Positions 15,181-22,500 are shown, counted from the stretch's first letter. The stretch: DNA of 28,947 bases from Frankiales bacterium (GCA_025464795.1 JAODNB010000098.1:1-28947), one strand, 5' to 3'. The notes: generated by a model not told the origin, from the letters alone. Program-made: numbers and translations.

Positions 15181-16365
15181 GTGAGCACCCTCGTCGTCTG
15201 GGACGACGTCTTCAGCAGCTACGACTTCGGGCCTACGCACCCGCTCCGCCCGCTGCGTCTGGAGCTCACCATGTCGCTCGCGCGACAGCTGGGCGTGCTC
15301 GACCGGGTGGACGTCCGCGCGCCCAAGCCGGCCTCGGACGACACCCTCGAGCTCATCCACGACCCGCTCTACATCAGCTCGGTGCGACGTGCGCCCGACG
15401 ACCTCATGGGGCGGCTGTCGCTGCGCTGGGGCCTCGGGACAGGCGACGTGCCCGTCTTCCCTCGGATGCACGAGGTCTCGTCCCTGGTGACCGGCGCATC
15501 CGTCGACGCTGCACGAGCGGTCTGGGAAGGCACCCACGGGCACGCGGTCAACATCTCCGGCGGGCTCCACCACGCCATGCGCGACCGCGCCTCCGGGTTC
15601 TGCGTGTACGACGACCCCGCTGTCGCCATCGCGTGGCTGCTGGCGGCCGGCGCGCAGCGGGTTGCCTACGTGGACGTGGACGTCCACCACGGCGACGGGG
15701 TGCAGGCCGCGTTCTACGACGACCCGCGGGTGCTGACGGTCTCGATGCACGAGTCCGGACGCACGTTGTTCCCGGGTACGGGCTTTGCGAACGAGACCGG
15801 CCGCGGCGAGGGGGTCGGGACCTCAGTCAACGTCGCGCTGCCTGCGGGAACGGGCGATGCGGGGTGGCTGCGGGCGTTCCACGCAGTCGTCCCGCCGGTC
15901 CTGCGCGGCTTCCGCCCGCAGGTCCTTGTCACCCAGCACGGCTGCGACACCCACGCCTTGGACCCGTTGGCGAACCTGCAGATGTCGGTCGACGGCCAGC
16001 GGGTCGCCCTCCGGGTCCTGCACGAGCTCGCGCACGAGCTGTGCGAGGGCAAGTGGGTCGCGCTCGGAGGGGGTGGCTACGAACCGGTGCAGGTGGTCCC
16101 GCGGGCCTGGACCCACCTGCTGGCTGAGGCCGCGGGCCTGTCCGTCGACGGCGCCACCCCGAACGACTGGCGTCAGGAGGCGGCCGACCGAGGCCGGGAG
16201 AAGGCCCCCACGTCGCTGTCGGACGGCGCCTCCGCGGCGTGGAGCCCCTGGGAGCCCTTCCTGCCGGCCCACGAGTCCAGGTTGGAGCACGCCGTCGACG
16301 CCGCCATCACCGAGACCCGCGAGGCCACCTTCCCGGCGCTCTCGCTAGACCCGTACACCGCCTGA
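15181..16365 (+). CDS. AcuC-like zinc deacetylase (histone deacetylase family)
   Basis: Encodes 394 aa of the class I HDAC/AcuC/acetylpolyamine amidohydrolase fold. Catalytic features are all present: the paired histidines 130-131 in GGLHHAM, zinc ligands Asp167 and His169 in DVDVHHGDG, third ligand Asp261 in DTHALDP, and Tyr300 in LGGGGYEP. Family N-terminal pattern YDFGPTHPLRPLRLELT is intact. AcuC relatives deacetylate acetyl-CoA synthetase in Bacillus; no acs gene is present here, so the target is unknown. The C-terminal ~80 residues are less conserved. The start cannot be further downstream because the first strand of the fold (TLVVWDD) begins at residue 3. Confidence 0.9.
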   Translation: MSTLVVWDDVFSSYDFGPTHPLRPLRLELTMSLARQLGVLDRVDVRAPKPASDDTLELIHDPLYISSVRRAPDDLMGRLSLRWGLGTGDVPVFPRMHEVSSLVTGASVDAARAVWEGTHGHAVNISGGLHHAMRDRASGFCVYDDPAVAIAWLLAAGAQRVAYVDVDVHHGDGVQAAFYDDPRVLTVSMHESGRTLFPGTGFANETGRGEGVGTSVNVALPAGTGDAGWLRAFHAVVPPVLRGFRPQVLVTQHGCDTHALDPLANLQMSVDGQRVALRVLHELAHELCEGKWVALGGGGYEPVQVVPRAWTHLLAEAAGLSVDGATPNDWRQEAADRGREKAPTSLSDGASAAWSPWEPFLPAHESRLEHAVDAAITETREATFPALSLDPYTA

Positions 16366-16434
16366 GCAGGTCGTCGGGGGAGGCGCGCCGGCGTTGGGCC
16401 AAACGGGTGACTACCTCAGTCCCACCAGTCCCGA

Positions 16435-16440
16435 TACGAT
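16435..16440 (+). promoter_or_regulatory. Candidate -10 element TACGAT upstream of HTH gene
   Basis: TACGAT lies in the 151-nt non-coding stretch between the deacetylase stop and the HTH gene, leaving a leader of about 70 nt that ends in an AGGGACG ribosome binding site. No clear -35 is visible. Confidence 0.4.
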
Positions 16441-16516
16441 CACCGAGCACGTGCGTGTCATTGCCCTGGGTGGGGAAGCCCGGAGCCACGCCCCGTGCAC
16501 CTAGGGACGTCTTTTG

Positions 16517-16723
16517 ATGACTGCACCGACGAGCAACAAGCTGTCCGAGATCAAGTTCCTCACGGTGGCCGAGGTGGCGGCGGTGATGCGCGTGTCCCGG
16601 ATGACCGTGTACCGGCTCGTGCACGCGAACGAGCTCGCCAGTGTCCGGGTCGGCCGGAGCTTCCGGGTGCCGGAGCACGCGGTGCACACCTACCTGCGTG
16701 GAGCCTTCACCGAGGCTGGCTAG
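16517..16723 (+). CDS. Excisionase/MerR-type helix-turn-helix DNA-binding protein (Rv0500A-like)
   Basis: Encodes 68 aa, essentially one winged-helix domain of the HTH_17 (excisionase, BldC-like) type: FLTVAEVAAVMRVSRMTVYRLVHANEL forms helices 1-2, and ASVRVGRSFRVPEHAVHTYL forms the wing and third helix. BldC of Streptomyces has the same architecture but a different sequence; this one matches the Rv0500A type found beside proC and bS22 in mycobacteria. AGGGACG ends 8 nt before the ATG at 16517; a TTG one codon earlier is not preferred. It is followed after 64 nt by the bS22 gene, which has its own candidate promoter. Confidence 0.9.
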   Translation: MTAPTSNKLSEIKFLTVAEVAAVMRVSRMTVYRLVHANELASVRVGRSFRVPEHAVHTYLRGAFTEAG

Positions 16724-16744
16724 CGAGCCGGTCGGGCGCGTCCC

Positions 16745-16765
16745 GTAGACTTGCCTTTTCCGACC
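16745..16765 (+). promoter_or_regulatory. GTAGACT promoter element upstream of bS22
   Basis: GTAGACT (a -10-like TAGACT) followed after 8 nt by CCGACC. The same 21-nt arrangement recurs at 17791-17811 in front of the epimerase gene, with 16 of 21 positions identical. Confidence 0.5.
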
Positions 16766-16787
16766 AACACCTGAGCAGGGGTTCCAC

Positions 16788-16886
16788 GTGGGTTCCGTCA
16801 TCAAGAAGCGCCGCAAGCGGATGGCCAAGAAGAAGCACCGCAAGCTGCTGAAGAAGACCCGCGTTCAGCGTCGTAACAAGAAGTAG
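16788..16886 (+). CDS. Small ribosomal subunit protein bS22 (AURKAIP1/COX24 domain, 32 aa)
   Basis: Encodes a 32-residue protein beginning MGSVIKKRRKRM and ending VQRRNKK; 18 residues are Lys or Arg. It contains the core IKKRRKRMxKKKHRKLLKKTR of the AURKAIP1/COX24 family. In M. smegmatis ribosome structures the equivalent protein was identified as bS22 on the small subunit. AGGGG at 16777-16781 is 6 nt before the GTG start, a good ribosome binding site. It lies between the HTH and SAM-hydrolase-family genes, matching Rv0500B next to Rv0500A in M. tuberculosis. It is too short for most default gene finders. Confidence 0.93.
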   Translation: MGSVIKKRRKRMAKKKHRKLLKKTRVQRRNKK

Positions 16887-16907
16887 CCTCCCCGCGAGGG
16901 GGTTGCT

Positions 16908-17780
16908 GTGTTCCTGACGTTCCTGTCCGACCTCGGCTATGAAGACGCGTTCCTCGGTGTCTGCAAGGGCGTGATCGCCCGCATCTCTCCCGAGGTGGCG
17001 GTGCTCGACGTCATGCACCTCGTGCACCCTCAAGACGTGGAGCACGGGGCTGGGGTGCTCGCGAGCGCGATCCCGTACCTGCCTGCCCCGGCGGTGCACC
17101 TGGCGCTGGTCGACCCCTTCCGGACCGTGCCGGCCCGCGGGATCGCCGTGCGCACGGCCGATGGGTCCACCTTCGTCGCACCCGACAACGGGCTGACCTC
17201 GCAGGCGTGGGAGGCGGCGGGAGGTGCCGTCTGCGCGCACGTCCTCGACGACCCGTCGCTGTGGTGGCCGAACGCGGCTCGTACCTTCCGGGCCCGCGAC
17301 GTCTTCTCGCCGGTGGCTGCGCGGCTGGCGGCTGGGCTCCCGATCGAGCAGGTCGGAACCAAGGTGGACGTCGGGGATCTCGAGCGCCTGGAGGTCCGCG
17401 AGGCGCACCTGCACGACGACCACGTGCACGGGGAGGTCGAGCAGGTCGACCACTTCGGCAACCTGACGCTCAACATGCAGCGCCACCACGTCGAAGCGGC
17501 GGGCGTGAACCTCGGCGACGAGGTCGAGATCCGCTGTGGCGGCAAGACGCTGCAGGTGCGCTACACGCTGACCTACGGCGAGGTCGAGCGAGGCAAGCTG
17601 GCCCTGTGCGAGGACTCCTTCCGGACCATGTGCGTCGCCGTGAACCAGGGCAGCGCCGCCACGGTCCTCCGGGCCCGTCGCGCCGATCCGATCGTCATCG
17701 CCCGCGTGCACGCGCAAGCCCCGGTGGCAGTGGGTCCCGTGCGCGTCTACGACGAGGCTCCGTCCACCGCCACGCCCTGA
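16908..17780 (+). CDS. SAM hydroxide adenosyltransferase family protein, altered active site
   Basis: Encodes 290 aa of the DUF62 / SAM hydrolase-fluorinase-chlorinase family: FLSDLGYEDAFLGVCKGVI (5-23), a VVLDV-like strand, HPQDVEHGAGVLA, LVDP (67-70), APDNGL (91-96), RDVFSPVAARLA (130-141), and a C-terminal beta-barrel domain with DHFGNLTLNM. Standard members carry DPGVGTxR and FHGRD, providing Asp, Arg and His of the hydrolase triad. Here the first reads DPFRTVPAR, with Ala76 where the Arg normally stands (an Arg follows at 77), and the second reads FRARD, with Arg128 in place of His. Activity may therefore be lost or changed. GAGGGGG lies 5 nt before the GTG start. Confidence 0.85.
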   Translation: MFLTFLSDLGYEDAFLGVCKGVIARISPEVAVLDVMHLVHPQDVEHGAGVLASAIPYLPAPAVHLALVDPFRTVPARGIAVRTADGSTFVAPDNGLTSQAWEAAGGAVCAHVLDDPSLWWPNAARTFRARDVFSPVAARLAAGLPIEQVGTKVDVGDLERLEVREAHLHDDHVHGEVEQVDHFGNLTLNMQRHHVEAAGVNLGDEVEIRCGGKTLQVRYTLTYGEVERGKLALCEDSFRTMCVAVNQGSAATVLRARRADPIVIARVHAQAPVAVGPVRVYDEAPSTATP

Positions 17781-17790
17781 GCCGGCCCGG

Positions 17791-17811
17791 GTAGACTGTG
17801 CCCTTCCGACC
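17791..17811 (+). promoter_or_regulatory. GTAGACT promoter element upstream of epimerase gene
   Basis: GTAGACT then, after 8 nt, CCGACC, repeating the arrangement at 16745-16765. Transcription would start close to the CCGACC, leaving a short leader that contains the TTGAGG ribosome binding site at 17815-17820. Confidence 0.5.
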
Positions 17812-17830
17812 GAATTGAGGCCGCCCGCTC

Positions 17831-18883
17831 GTGAAGCCCCGCGTGGTCCTCGTGACGGGTGTGAGCCGCTACCTCGGAACCCGGCTGGCGGCCACTCTCG
17901 CCGCCGACCCCTCCATCGAGCGGGTCATCGGCGTCGACACGGTGGCGCCGCGGCCCGAGGCCCTGACGGCGCTGGGACGGACCGAGTTCGTCCGGGCCGA
18001 CATCCGCAACCCGCTGATCGCCAAGGTCATCGCGCAGGCTGAGGTCGACACCGTCGTGCACATGAACGTCATCGCGACGCCCCTCGGCGCCGGTGGCCGC
18101 ACGGCGATGAAGGAGATCAACGTCATCGGGACGATGCAGCTGCTGGCCGCCTGCCAGAAGGCGCCGTCCATGCGCAAGCTCGTCGTCAAGAGCACCACTG
18201 CCGTGTATGGCTCGTCGCCGCGCGACCCGGCCCTGTTCACGGAGGACTCGGAGCCGAAGTCGCTGCCCAAGAGCGGGTACGCGAAGGACGCCGTCGAGGT
18301 CGAGGGCTACGTCCGGGGCTTCGGCCGGCGCCGGCCCGACGTCATCATGTCGCTGCTGAGGTTCACGAACTTCATCGGGCCGGTCATCGAGACGCCGCTG
18401 ACCCGCTACCTGTCCCTTCCTGTCGTACCGACCGTGCTCGGCTTCGACCCGCGGCTGCAGCTGTGCCACGAGGACGACGGCATCGAGGTGCTTCGCCGCT
18501 GCACCCTCGAGGACCACCCCGGCATCTTCAACGTCGGCGGTGAGGGCGTCCTGCTGCTGTCGCAGGCGATCCGTCGCGTCGGCCGCGTCTCGGTGTCCGT
18601 GCCCTCGCCGCTGGTGACGCTGGTCGGTCAGGCCTTCCGGCGCGCCGGGCTCGTGGACTTCAGCCCGGAGCAGATGCGCTACCTCGAGCACGGACGCGTT
18701 GCCGACGTGCACCGGTTGCACCAGGAGCTCGGCTGGGCTCCCCGCACCACCGCCGACGCGATGAAGGCCTTCACGGACCGTGCGCCGCGCCTTCTCAACC
18801 CGGAGACCGTTGCTGCCGCCGAGCAGCGCGTCCTGTCGATCGCCAGCCGCGGCCGTCACCGATCGGAGCCAGCGCGTGTCTGA
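17831..18883 (+). CDS. NAD-dependent epimerase/dehydratase family protein (Rv0501/GalE2-like)
   Basis: Encodes 350 aa of the extended SDR family. The nucleotide loop is a variant TGVSRYLG (9-16) instead of TGxxGxxG; VIGVDT, the ADIRNP strand and VVHMNV follow, then VKSTTAVYGSS (119-129). The usual YxxxK is not intact: Tyr150 is followed by AKDA, so the residue at +4 is Ala154 and the nearest Lys is at +2 (Lys152). I recall the same YAKDA pattern in mycobacterial Rv0501, so the change is probably ancestral and the protein may bind NAD without epimerase chemistry. TTGAGG lies 10 nt before the GTG. Its end overlaps the acyltransferase start by 8 nt. Confidence 0.87.
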   Translation: MKPRVVLVTGVSRYLGTRLAATLAADPSIERVIGVDTVAPRPEALTALGRTEFVRADIRNPLIAKVIAQAEVDTVVHMNVIATPLGAGGRTAMKEINVIGTMQLLAACQKAPSMRKLVVKSTTAVYGSSPRDPALFTEDSEPKSLPKSGYAKDAVEVEGYVRGFGRRRPDVIMSLLRFTNFIGPVIETPLTRYLSLPVVPTVLGFDPRLQLCHEDDGIEVLRRCTLEDHPGIFNVGGEGVLLLSQAIRRVGRVSVSVPSPLVTLVGQAFRRAGLVDFSPEQMRYLEHGRVADVHRLHQELGWAPRTTADAMKAFTDRAPRLLNPETVAAAEQRVLSIASRGRHRSEPARV

Positions 18884-19811
18884 GGCCAGGGTCATCCCGC
18901 TGCGAGGTGGCGGCGCTGCCGCAGCGCGTCAGGACGCACCGCCGCCCACCGAGCCCGTCGCAGAGCCGAGCGCCTGGGAGCAGAAGCTCGCCGGGGGTCT
19001 TGCCTTCCTGCGGCGTCGCATCACCGGTGACTACGAGATCGACGACTTCGGCTTCGACAAGGACCTCACCGAGCACGTCATCATGCCGCCCCTGCGGCCG
19101 CTGTACGACAAGTGGTTCCGGGTCGAGACCCGCGGGCTGGACAACGTCCCGGACACCGGTGGCGCACTGATCGTCGCCAACCACTCCGGGACGATCCCGG
19201 TCGACGCCCTGATGACGACTCTCGCGCTGCACGACCACCACCCGGCCCATCGCTGCCTGCGGCTGCTCGGCGCCGACCTGGTGTTCACGATGCCGCTCAT
19301 CGCCCCCCTGGCGCGCAAAGGCGGCAACACGCTCGCGTGCAACGCCGACGCCGAGCGGCTGCTGTCGGACGACGAGCTCGTGGGCGTCTTCCCTGAGGGC
19401 TTCAAGGGCATCGGCAAGCCCTTCTCGGAGCGCTACAAGCTGCAGCGCTTCGGTCGTGGCGGCTTCGTCAGCGCTGCGCTGCGCACCGGCAAGCCGATCA
19501 TCCCCGTCTCGATCGTCGGGGCCGAGGAGATCTTCCCCCTCATCGGCAACAGCAAGAGCCTGGCGCGCCTGCTCAACCTGCCCTACGTCCCGATCACGCC
19601 GACCTTCCCGTTGCTCGGGCCGCTGGGCCTGATCCCGCTGCCATCGAAGTGGATCATCGAGTTCGGTGAGCCGATCGAGACCGCGCACCTGGGCGGTCCG
19701 GCGGCGGCCGAGGACCCGATGCTGGTCTTCAACCTCACCGACCAGGTCCGCGAGACCATCCAGTCGACCCTCTACACGCTCCTCATGCAGCGCCGCTCCG
19801 TCTTCTTCTAG
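18876..19811 (+). CDS. PlsC-like lysophospholipid acyltransferase family protein (Rv0502-like)
   Basis: Encodes 311 aa. After a ~30-residue Ala/Pro-rich N terminus comes WEQKLAGGLAFLRRRITGDYEIDDFGFD and then the acyltransferase core: NHSGTIPVD (102-110), FTMPLIAPLARKGGN, FPEGFKGIGKP (172-182) and IIPVSIVGAEE. The His-to-Asp spacing is longer than the classic HX4D and matches the MGAT-like LPLAT subgroup. It likely transfers an acyl group to a glycerolipid; specificity is unknown. The GTG at 18876 overlaps the epimerase gene by 8 nt, so the two are co-translated, as Rv0501-Rv0502 appear to be. Confidence 0.88.
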   Translation: MSEARVIPLRGGGAAAARQDAPPPTEPVAEPSAWEQKLAGGLAFLRRRITGDYEIDDFGFDKDLTEHVIMPPLRPLYDKWFRVETRGLDNVPDTGGALIVANHSGTIPVDALMTTLALHDHHPAHRCLRLLGADLVFTMPLIAPLARKGGNTLACNADAERLLSDDELVGVFPEGFKGIGKPFSERYKLQRFGRGGFVSAALRTGKPIIPVSIVGAEEIFPLIGNSKSLARLLNLPYVPITPTFPLLGPLGLIPLPSKWIIEFGEPIETAHLGGPAAAEDPMLVFNLTDQVRETIQSTLYTLLMQRRSVFF

Positions 19812-19855
19812 GCACGCCCCTGAGCTGGTTCGGGTAGGGGCCAGTTCTTGACCTT

Positions 19856-19877
19856 CCTCCCAGCGTGCTGAGGGAGG
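19856..19877. terminator. Possible terminator between convergent genes
   Basis: CCTCCC and GGGAGG flank a 10-nt loop in the 82-nt gap between the acyltransferase and the convergent HAD phosphatase. Inner AGC/GCT pairing could extend the stem. No T tract follows. Confidence 0.4.
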
Positions 19878-19893
19878 TCGTCGGACGGGGCGT

Positions 19894-20814
19894 TCAGCGG
19901 AAGGCGCGCAGGGCCTTCGCAAGCGGGCGGTTGCCGGCCACGTGCCGCCGTCGCAGTGCGAGGCCGGCCATCACGCCACCGACGAGCATGCCCGTGCCCG
20001 CGGTCGCGGGGACTCCGACCTTGGCGGCCTTCCTGCCCGTACGGAAGTCGCGTACCTCCCAGCCGTTCTCCTTGGCAGCCGCGCGCAAGCCGGTGTCGGG
20101 GTTGATGGCGACGCCGTGACCCACGGCCGAGAGCATGGGGACGTCGTTCACGGAGTCCGAGTACGCCGTGCAGCGCGCGAGGTCCAGCCCCTCCCGCTCG
20201 GCGAGCGCCTTGACGGCCTCCGCCTTGGAGGGCCCGTGCAGCGGCTCGCCGACCAGGCGTCCGGTGTAGAGCCCGTCCTCGACCTCCGCGACGGTGCCGA
20301 GCGCGCCGGTGAGGCCGAGCCTCTTGGCGATGATCCGGGCGAGCTCGACGGGAGTCGCGGTCACGAGCCACACCCGCTGACCGGCGTCGAGGTGCGACTG
20401 AGCCAGCGCCCGGGTGCCCGACCAGATGCGCTCGGCCATGAGCTCGTCGTAGATCTCCTCGCCGTAGGCGACGATGTCCGTGACGCTCTTGCCCGCGACC
20501 AGCGACAGGGCCTTCTCGCGCGCCTCGGCGACGGCCTCGAGGTCCTCCTTGCCGCGGACGCGGAACCGCAGCTGCTGCCAGCCGAAGCGGAGCAGGTCGC
20601 CGGTGGTGACGAGTCCCCTGCCCGCCATGCCCTTGCCGAAGAAGTAGATCGAGGCACCACGGATCATCGTGTTGTCGACGTCGAAGAACGCAGCACCCGT
20701 CGGGTCCGACGGCACGTCGAGTGAGGCTTCGACCTCAGCGACCGCCGCGGACGCGGCACCAGCGAGGACAGCACTGACCCCGTCACCCTCGGGGCGCCTG
20801 CGCAGTCTGACCAC
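19894..20814 (-). CDS. HAD-IB family phosphatase (SerB1/Rv0505c-like)
   Basis: Encodes 306 aa. HAD motifs: motif I FFDVDNTM with Asp45 and Asp47; motif II VTATP (151-155); Lys197 in HGPSKAEAV; motif III YSDSVNDVPML (219-228) with Asp220 and Asp224. The helical cap between motifs I and II is that of subfamily IB (phosphoserine phosphatase-like). The C-terminal ~45 residues include GTGMLVGGVMAGLALRRR, a possible membrane-associated helix with a basic end. The substrate is not predictable; proteins annotated SerB1 in mycobacteria often lack shown phosphoserine activity. The GTG at 20814 lacks a ribosome binding site but follows TAGGGT by 6 nt. It converges on the epimerase-acyltransferase operon. 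Confidence 0.9.
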   Translation of the reverse strand: MVRLRRRPEGDGVSAVLAGAASAAVAEVEASLDVPSDPTGAAFFDVDNTMIRGASIYFFGKGMAGRGLVTTGDLLRFGWQQLRFRVRGKEDLEAVAEAREKALSLVAGKSVTDIVAYGEEIYDELMAERIWSGTRALAQSHLDAGQRVWLVTATPVELARIIAKRLGLTGALGTVAEVEDGLYTGRLVGEPLHGPSKAEAVKALAEREGLDLARCTAYSDSVNDVPMLSAVGHGVAINPDTGLRAAAKENGWEVRDFRTGRKAAKVGVPATAGTGMLVGGVMAGLALRRRHVAGNRPLAKALRAFR

Positions 20815-20820
20815 GTGCTG

Positions 20821-20826
20821 ACCCTA
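20821..20826 (-). promoter_or_regulatory. Candidate -10 element TAGGGT for HAD gene
   Basis: TAGGGT on the minus strand ends 6 nt before the GTG at 20814, the same hexamer and spacing as at 999-1004. No Shine-Dalgarno sequence is present. Confidence 0.5.
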
Positions 20827-20841
20827 TCGGGGTCAGCACAG

Positions 20842-20878
20842 CACGAAGCCCCGGTCCCTTGCGGGCCGGGGCTTCGTG
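20842..20878 (-). terminator. Strong intrinsic terminator after LPXTG gene
   Basis: A perfect 13-bp inverted repeat, CACGAAGCCCCGG / CCGGGGCTTCGTG, with an 11-nt loop, lying 16 nt beyond the stop of the LPXTG surface-protein gene and just upstream of the HAD gene promoter. It insulates the HAD gene from the bldN region. Confidence 0.85.
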
Positions 20879-20893
20879 GGAGAGCAGGTGGGA

Positions 20894-22363
20894 CTACGCG
20901 GCGTGCGTCATCCGACGACGACGAGCCACCATCGCGAGACCGACGAGGCCGGTCGCGATCGCACCCGTGATCGGCAGGTTGGCGCCGGTGCGGGGGAGGG
21001 CCTTGACGGTGGTGGGCTGCGCGACGTGCGACGCCAGGGTCACCGGGGTGGCCGCAACGAGCGCGTTGCTGTTGACCATGCTCAGGCGGAGCAGCGGAGC
21101 GGCGGCCTTGAGCGGGTTGATCTCGATGGCAGCGCCGGAGGCGTGCGCCTCGGCGGAGCGGCCGTCAGCGGCGACCTTGGAGGTGCCGACGCCGTCCTGG
21201 ACCTTGATCCCGAGCAGGGCGATCGCGCCCTGGAGCTGCGACAGCGCACCGTTCACCGTGTTGGTCAGGTCCGCGGGGATCAGCGTGCCGAGGGAGTCGG
21301 CCAGGTGGATGCCGGTGTTGTCGAGGACGAGGTCCGCGACGCCCTTGATCTTGACGCGAAGGACCTGCGCGGCCGGCTTCGGGGCCGACGCCTTGCCGGC
21401 CACGCCTGCCGCGGTGGCGGTGGCGGAGCTGGTGAGGGCCTGGACCGTCACGAGACCACCGAGGAGGTCGACGTCCGAGAGCTGGTTGGTGGAGACGGCC
21501 GTGATGGCGTCGCCGTTGCGGGTGATGGTCCGGTCGCTGTTGAGCTTGGCGACGTGGACGAGCGTGCCCGTGCTGGCCAGCGTGTTGGGCAGGGCCTGCA
21601 GCGAGGTCAGCGTGTTGGTCAGCGTGTTGCTGACGGTGGTCAGCGTGCTGGCGACGTCGACGGGAAGCCCAGCGGTCTTCAGCGTGCCGGAGAGCGTGCC
21701 CACCGTGTCGGTGACCGTCGCGGCGACCGGAGCCGCCGTGCTGCTGACCGTGCCGACGAGGCCGTTGGCCCCGGTGAGGCCGGCGGTGAGGGCGTCGATG
21801 ACGGGCTTGAGGGCGTCAGCCAGACCGGGGACCGTGAGGTCGAGGTTGGCGACGGCGCTGTGGCTCGAGGAGACCACGCCGTTGACCGTCTTGGTCGGGT
21901 TCGTGACCTTGCTGACGGCCGGGAGGACGTCGAGCTTCAGGCCGTTCTGGTCGATGTGGACGAGGCCGCCGGGCTTGGGGGCCATGTCGCCCTTGAGGTC
22001 GGCCGTCGAGCTGAAGCCGGCGAGCAGACCCGAGACGACGGGGATGTTGCTCTCCTTCGAGCCGAGCGCCGCGAGGGCGTTGCCCGAGACGTTGGAGGTG
22101 AGGGTGCTCACCGTGCCGTCGGTCAGGGAGATGTCCTGGACGATGTGCTGCGGCAGGGCAACCACACCGGGGATCGCCGGGAGGGCGGCCGGGAGGTTGA
22201 TCTCGATGCGCAGGACGCTTCCGACGGCCTGGCCGTACTGAAGCGGGTTGCCCTCGAGGGGCGTGGTGGCGGCACCTGCGGTGCCCGCGCCGGCGGCCAC
22301 GAGAGTTCCGGTGGCGAGGGCGAGGGCGGTGAGCCGCGCGACCCGTCCGTTGCTGCTGGTCAT
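20894..22363 (-). CDS. Secreted LPXTG-type surface protein of unknown function
   Basis: Encodes 489 aa. A signal peptide covers residues 1-31 (hydrophobic LTALALATGTLVAAG, cleavage likely after AGA). The mature part is rich in Leu, Val, Ser, Thr and Ala, with almost no Cys, and shows several stretches of alternating hydrophobic/polar residues (VSSTAAPVAATVTDTVGTLSG-like), suggesting an extended or beta-solenoid-like structure; no known domain is recognised. The C terminus has LPRTG at 456-460 and a second LPITG at 463-467, a hydrophobic helix and RRRR, a sorting-signal arrangement. The ATG at 22363 has AAGGGGA upstream. It lies downstream of bldN and its DUF5667 partner, and a sigma-BldN-like promoter is proposed. 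Confidence 0.8.
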   Translation of the reverse strand: MTSSNGRVARLTALALATGTLVAAGAGTAGAATTPLEGNPLQYGQAVGSVLRIEINLPAALPAIPGVVALPQHIVQDISLTDGTVSTLTSNVSGNALAALGSKESNIPVVSGLLAGFSSTADLKGDMAPKPGGLVHIDQNGLKLDVLPAVSKVTNPTKTVNGVVSSSHSAVANLDLTVPGLADALKPVIDALTAGLTGANGLVGTVSSTAAPVAATVTDTVGTLSGTLKTAGLPVDVASTLTTVSNTLTNTLTSLQALPNTLASTGTLVHVAKLNSDRTITRNGDAITAVSTNQLSDVDLLGGLVTVQALTSSATATAAGVAGKASAPKPAAQVLRVKIKGVADLVLDNTGIHLADSLGTLIPADLTNTVNGALSQLQGAIALLGIKVQDGVGTSKVAADGRSAEAHASGAAIEINPLKAAAPLLRLSMVNSNALVAATPVTLASHVAQPTTVKALPRTGANLPITGAIATGLVGLAMVARRRRMTHAA

Positions 22364-22472
22364 GTGTGAGTCCCCTTGTTCACGAATTGCACTATTGGTA
22401 CATGTCTCGGCATTGCGGACGTTTCGCTTGAACCGGGGGGTCTGCCCGGGGAGCCGTACCGTCTTGCACCCC

Positions 22473-22500
22473 TCAACGACCGCGGTTGCACTTGGTGACG
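22473..22500 (-). promoter_or_regulatory. Candidate sigma-BldN-type promoter CGTCAC-N16-CGTTGA
   Basis: On the minus strand CGTCAC (22500-22495) is followed after 16 nt by CGTTGA (22478-22473). From memory, promoters of Streptomyces sigma-BldN targets have a CGTAAC-like -35 and a CGTTGA-like -10 separated by about 16 nt; this site differs at one base. It would give a leader of roughly 100 nt before the LPXTG gene. The consensus is recalled, not checked. Confidence 0.35.

Noticed and set aside
13251..15188. 645-codon open frame on the minus strand
   Set aside because: Shadow of proC and the gluzincin gene; low-complexity composition and no ribosome binding site.
20859..22369. Two long plus-strand open frames (460 and 497 codons) opposite the LPXTG gene
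   Set aside because: The minus-strand gene has a signal peptide, a sorting signal, a ribosome binding site and a terminator; the plus-strand frames have none of these and are compositionally biased.
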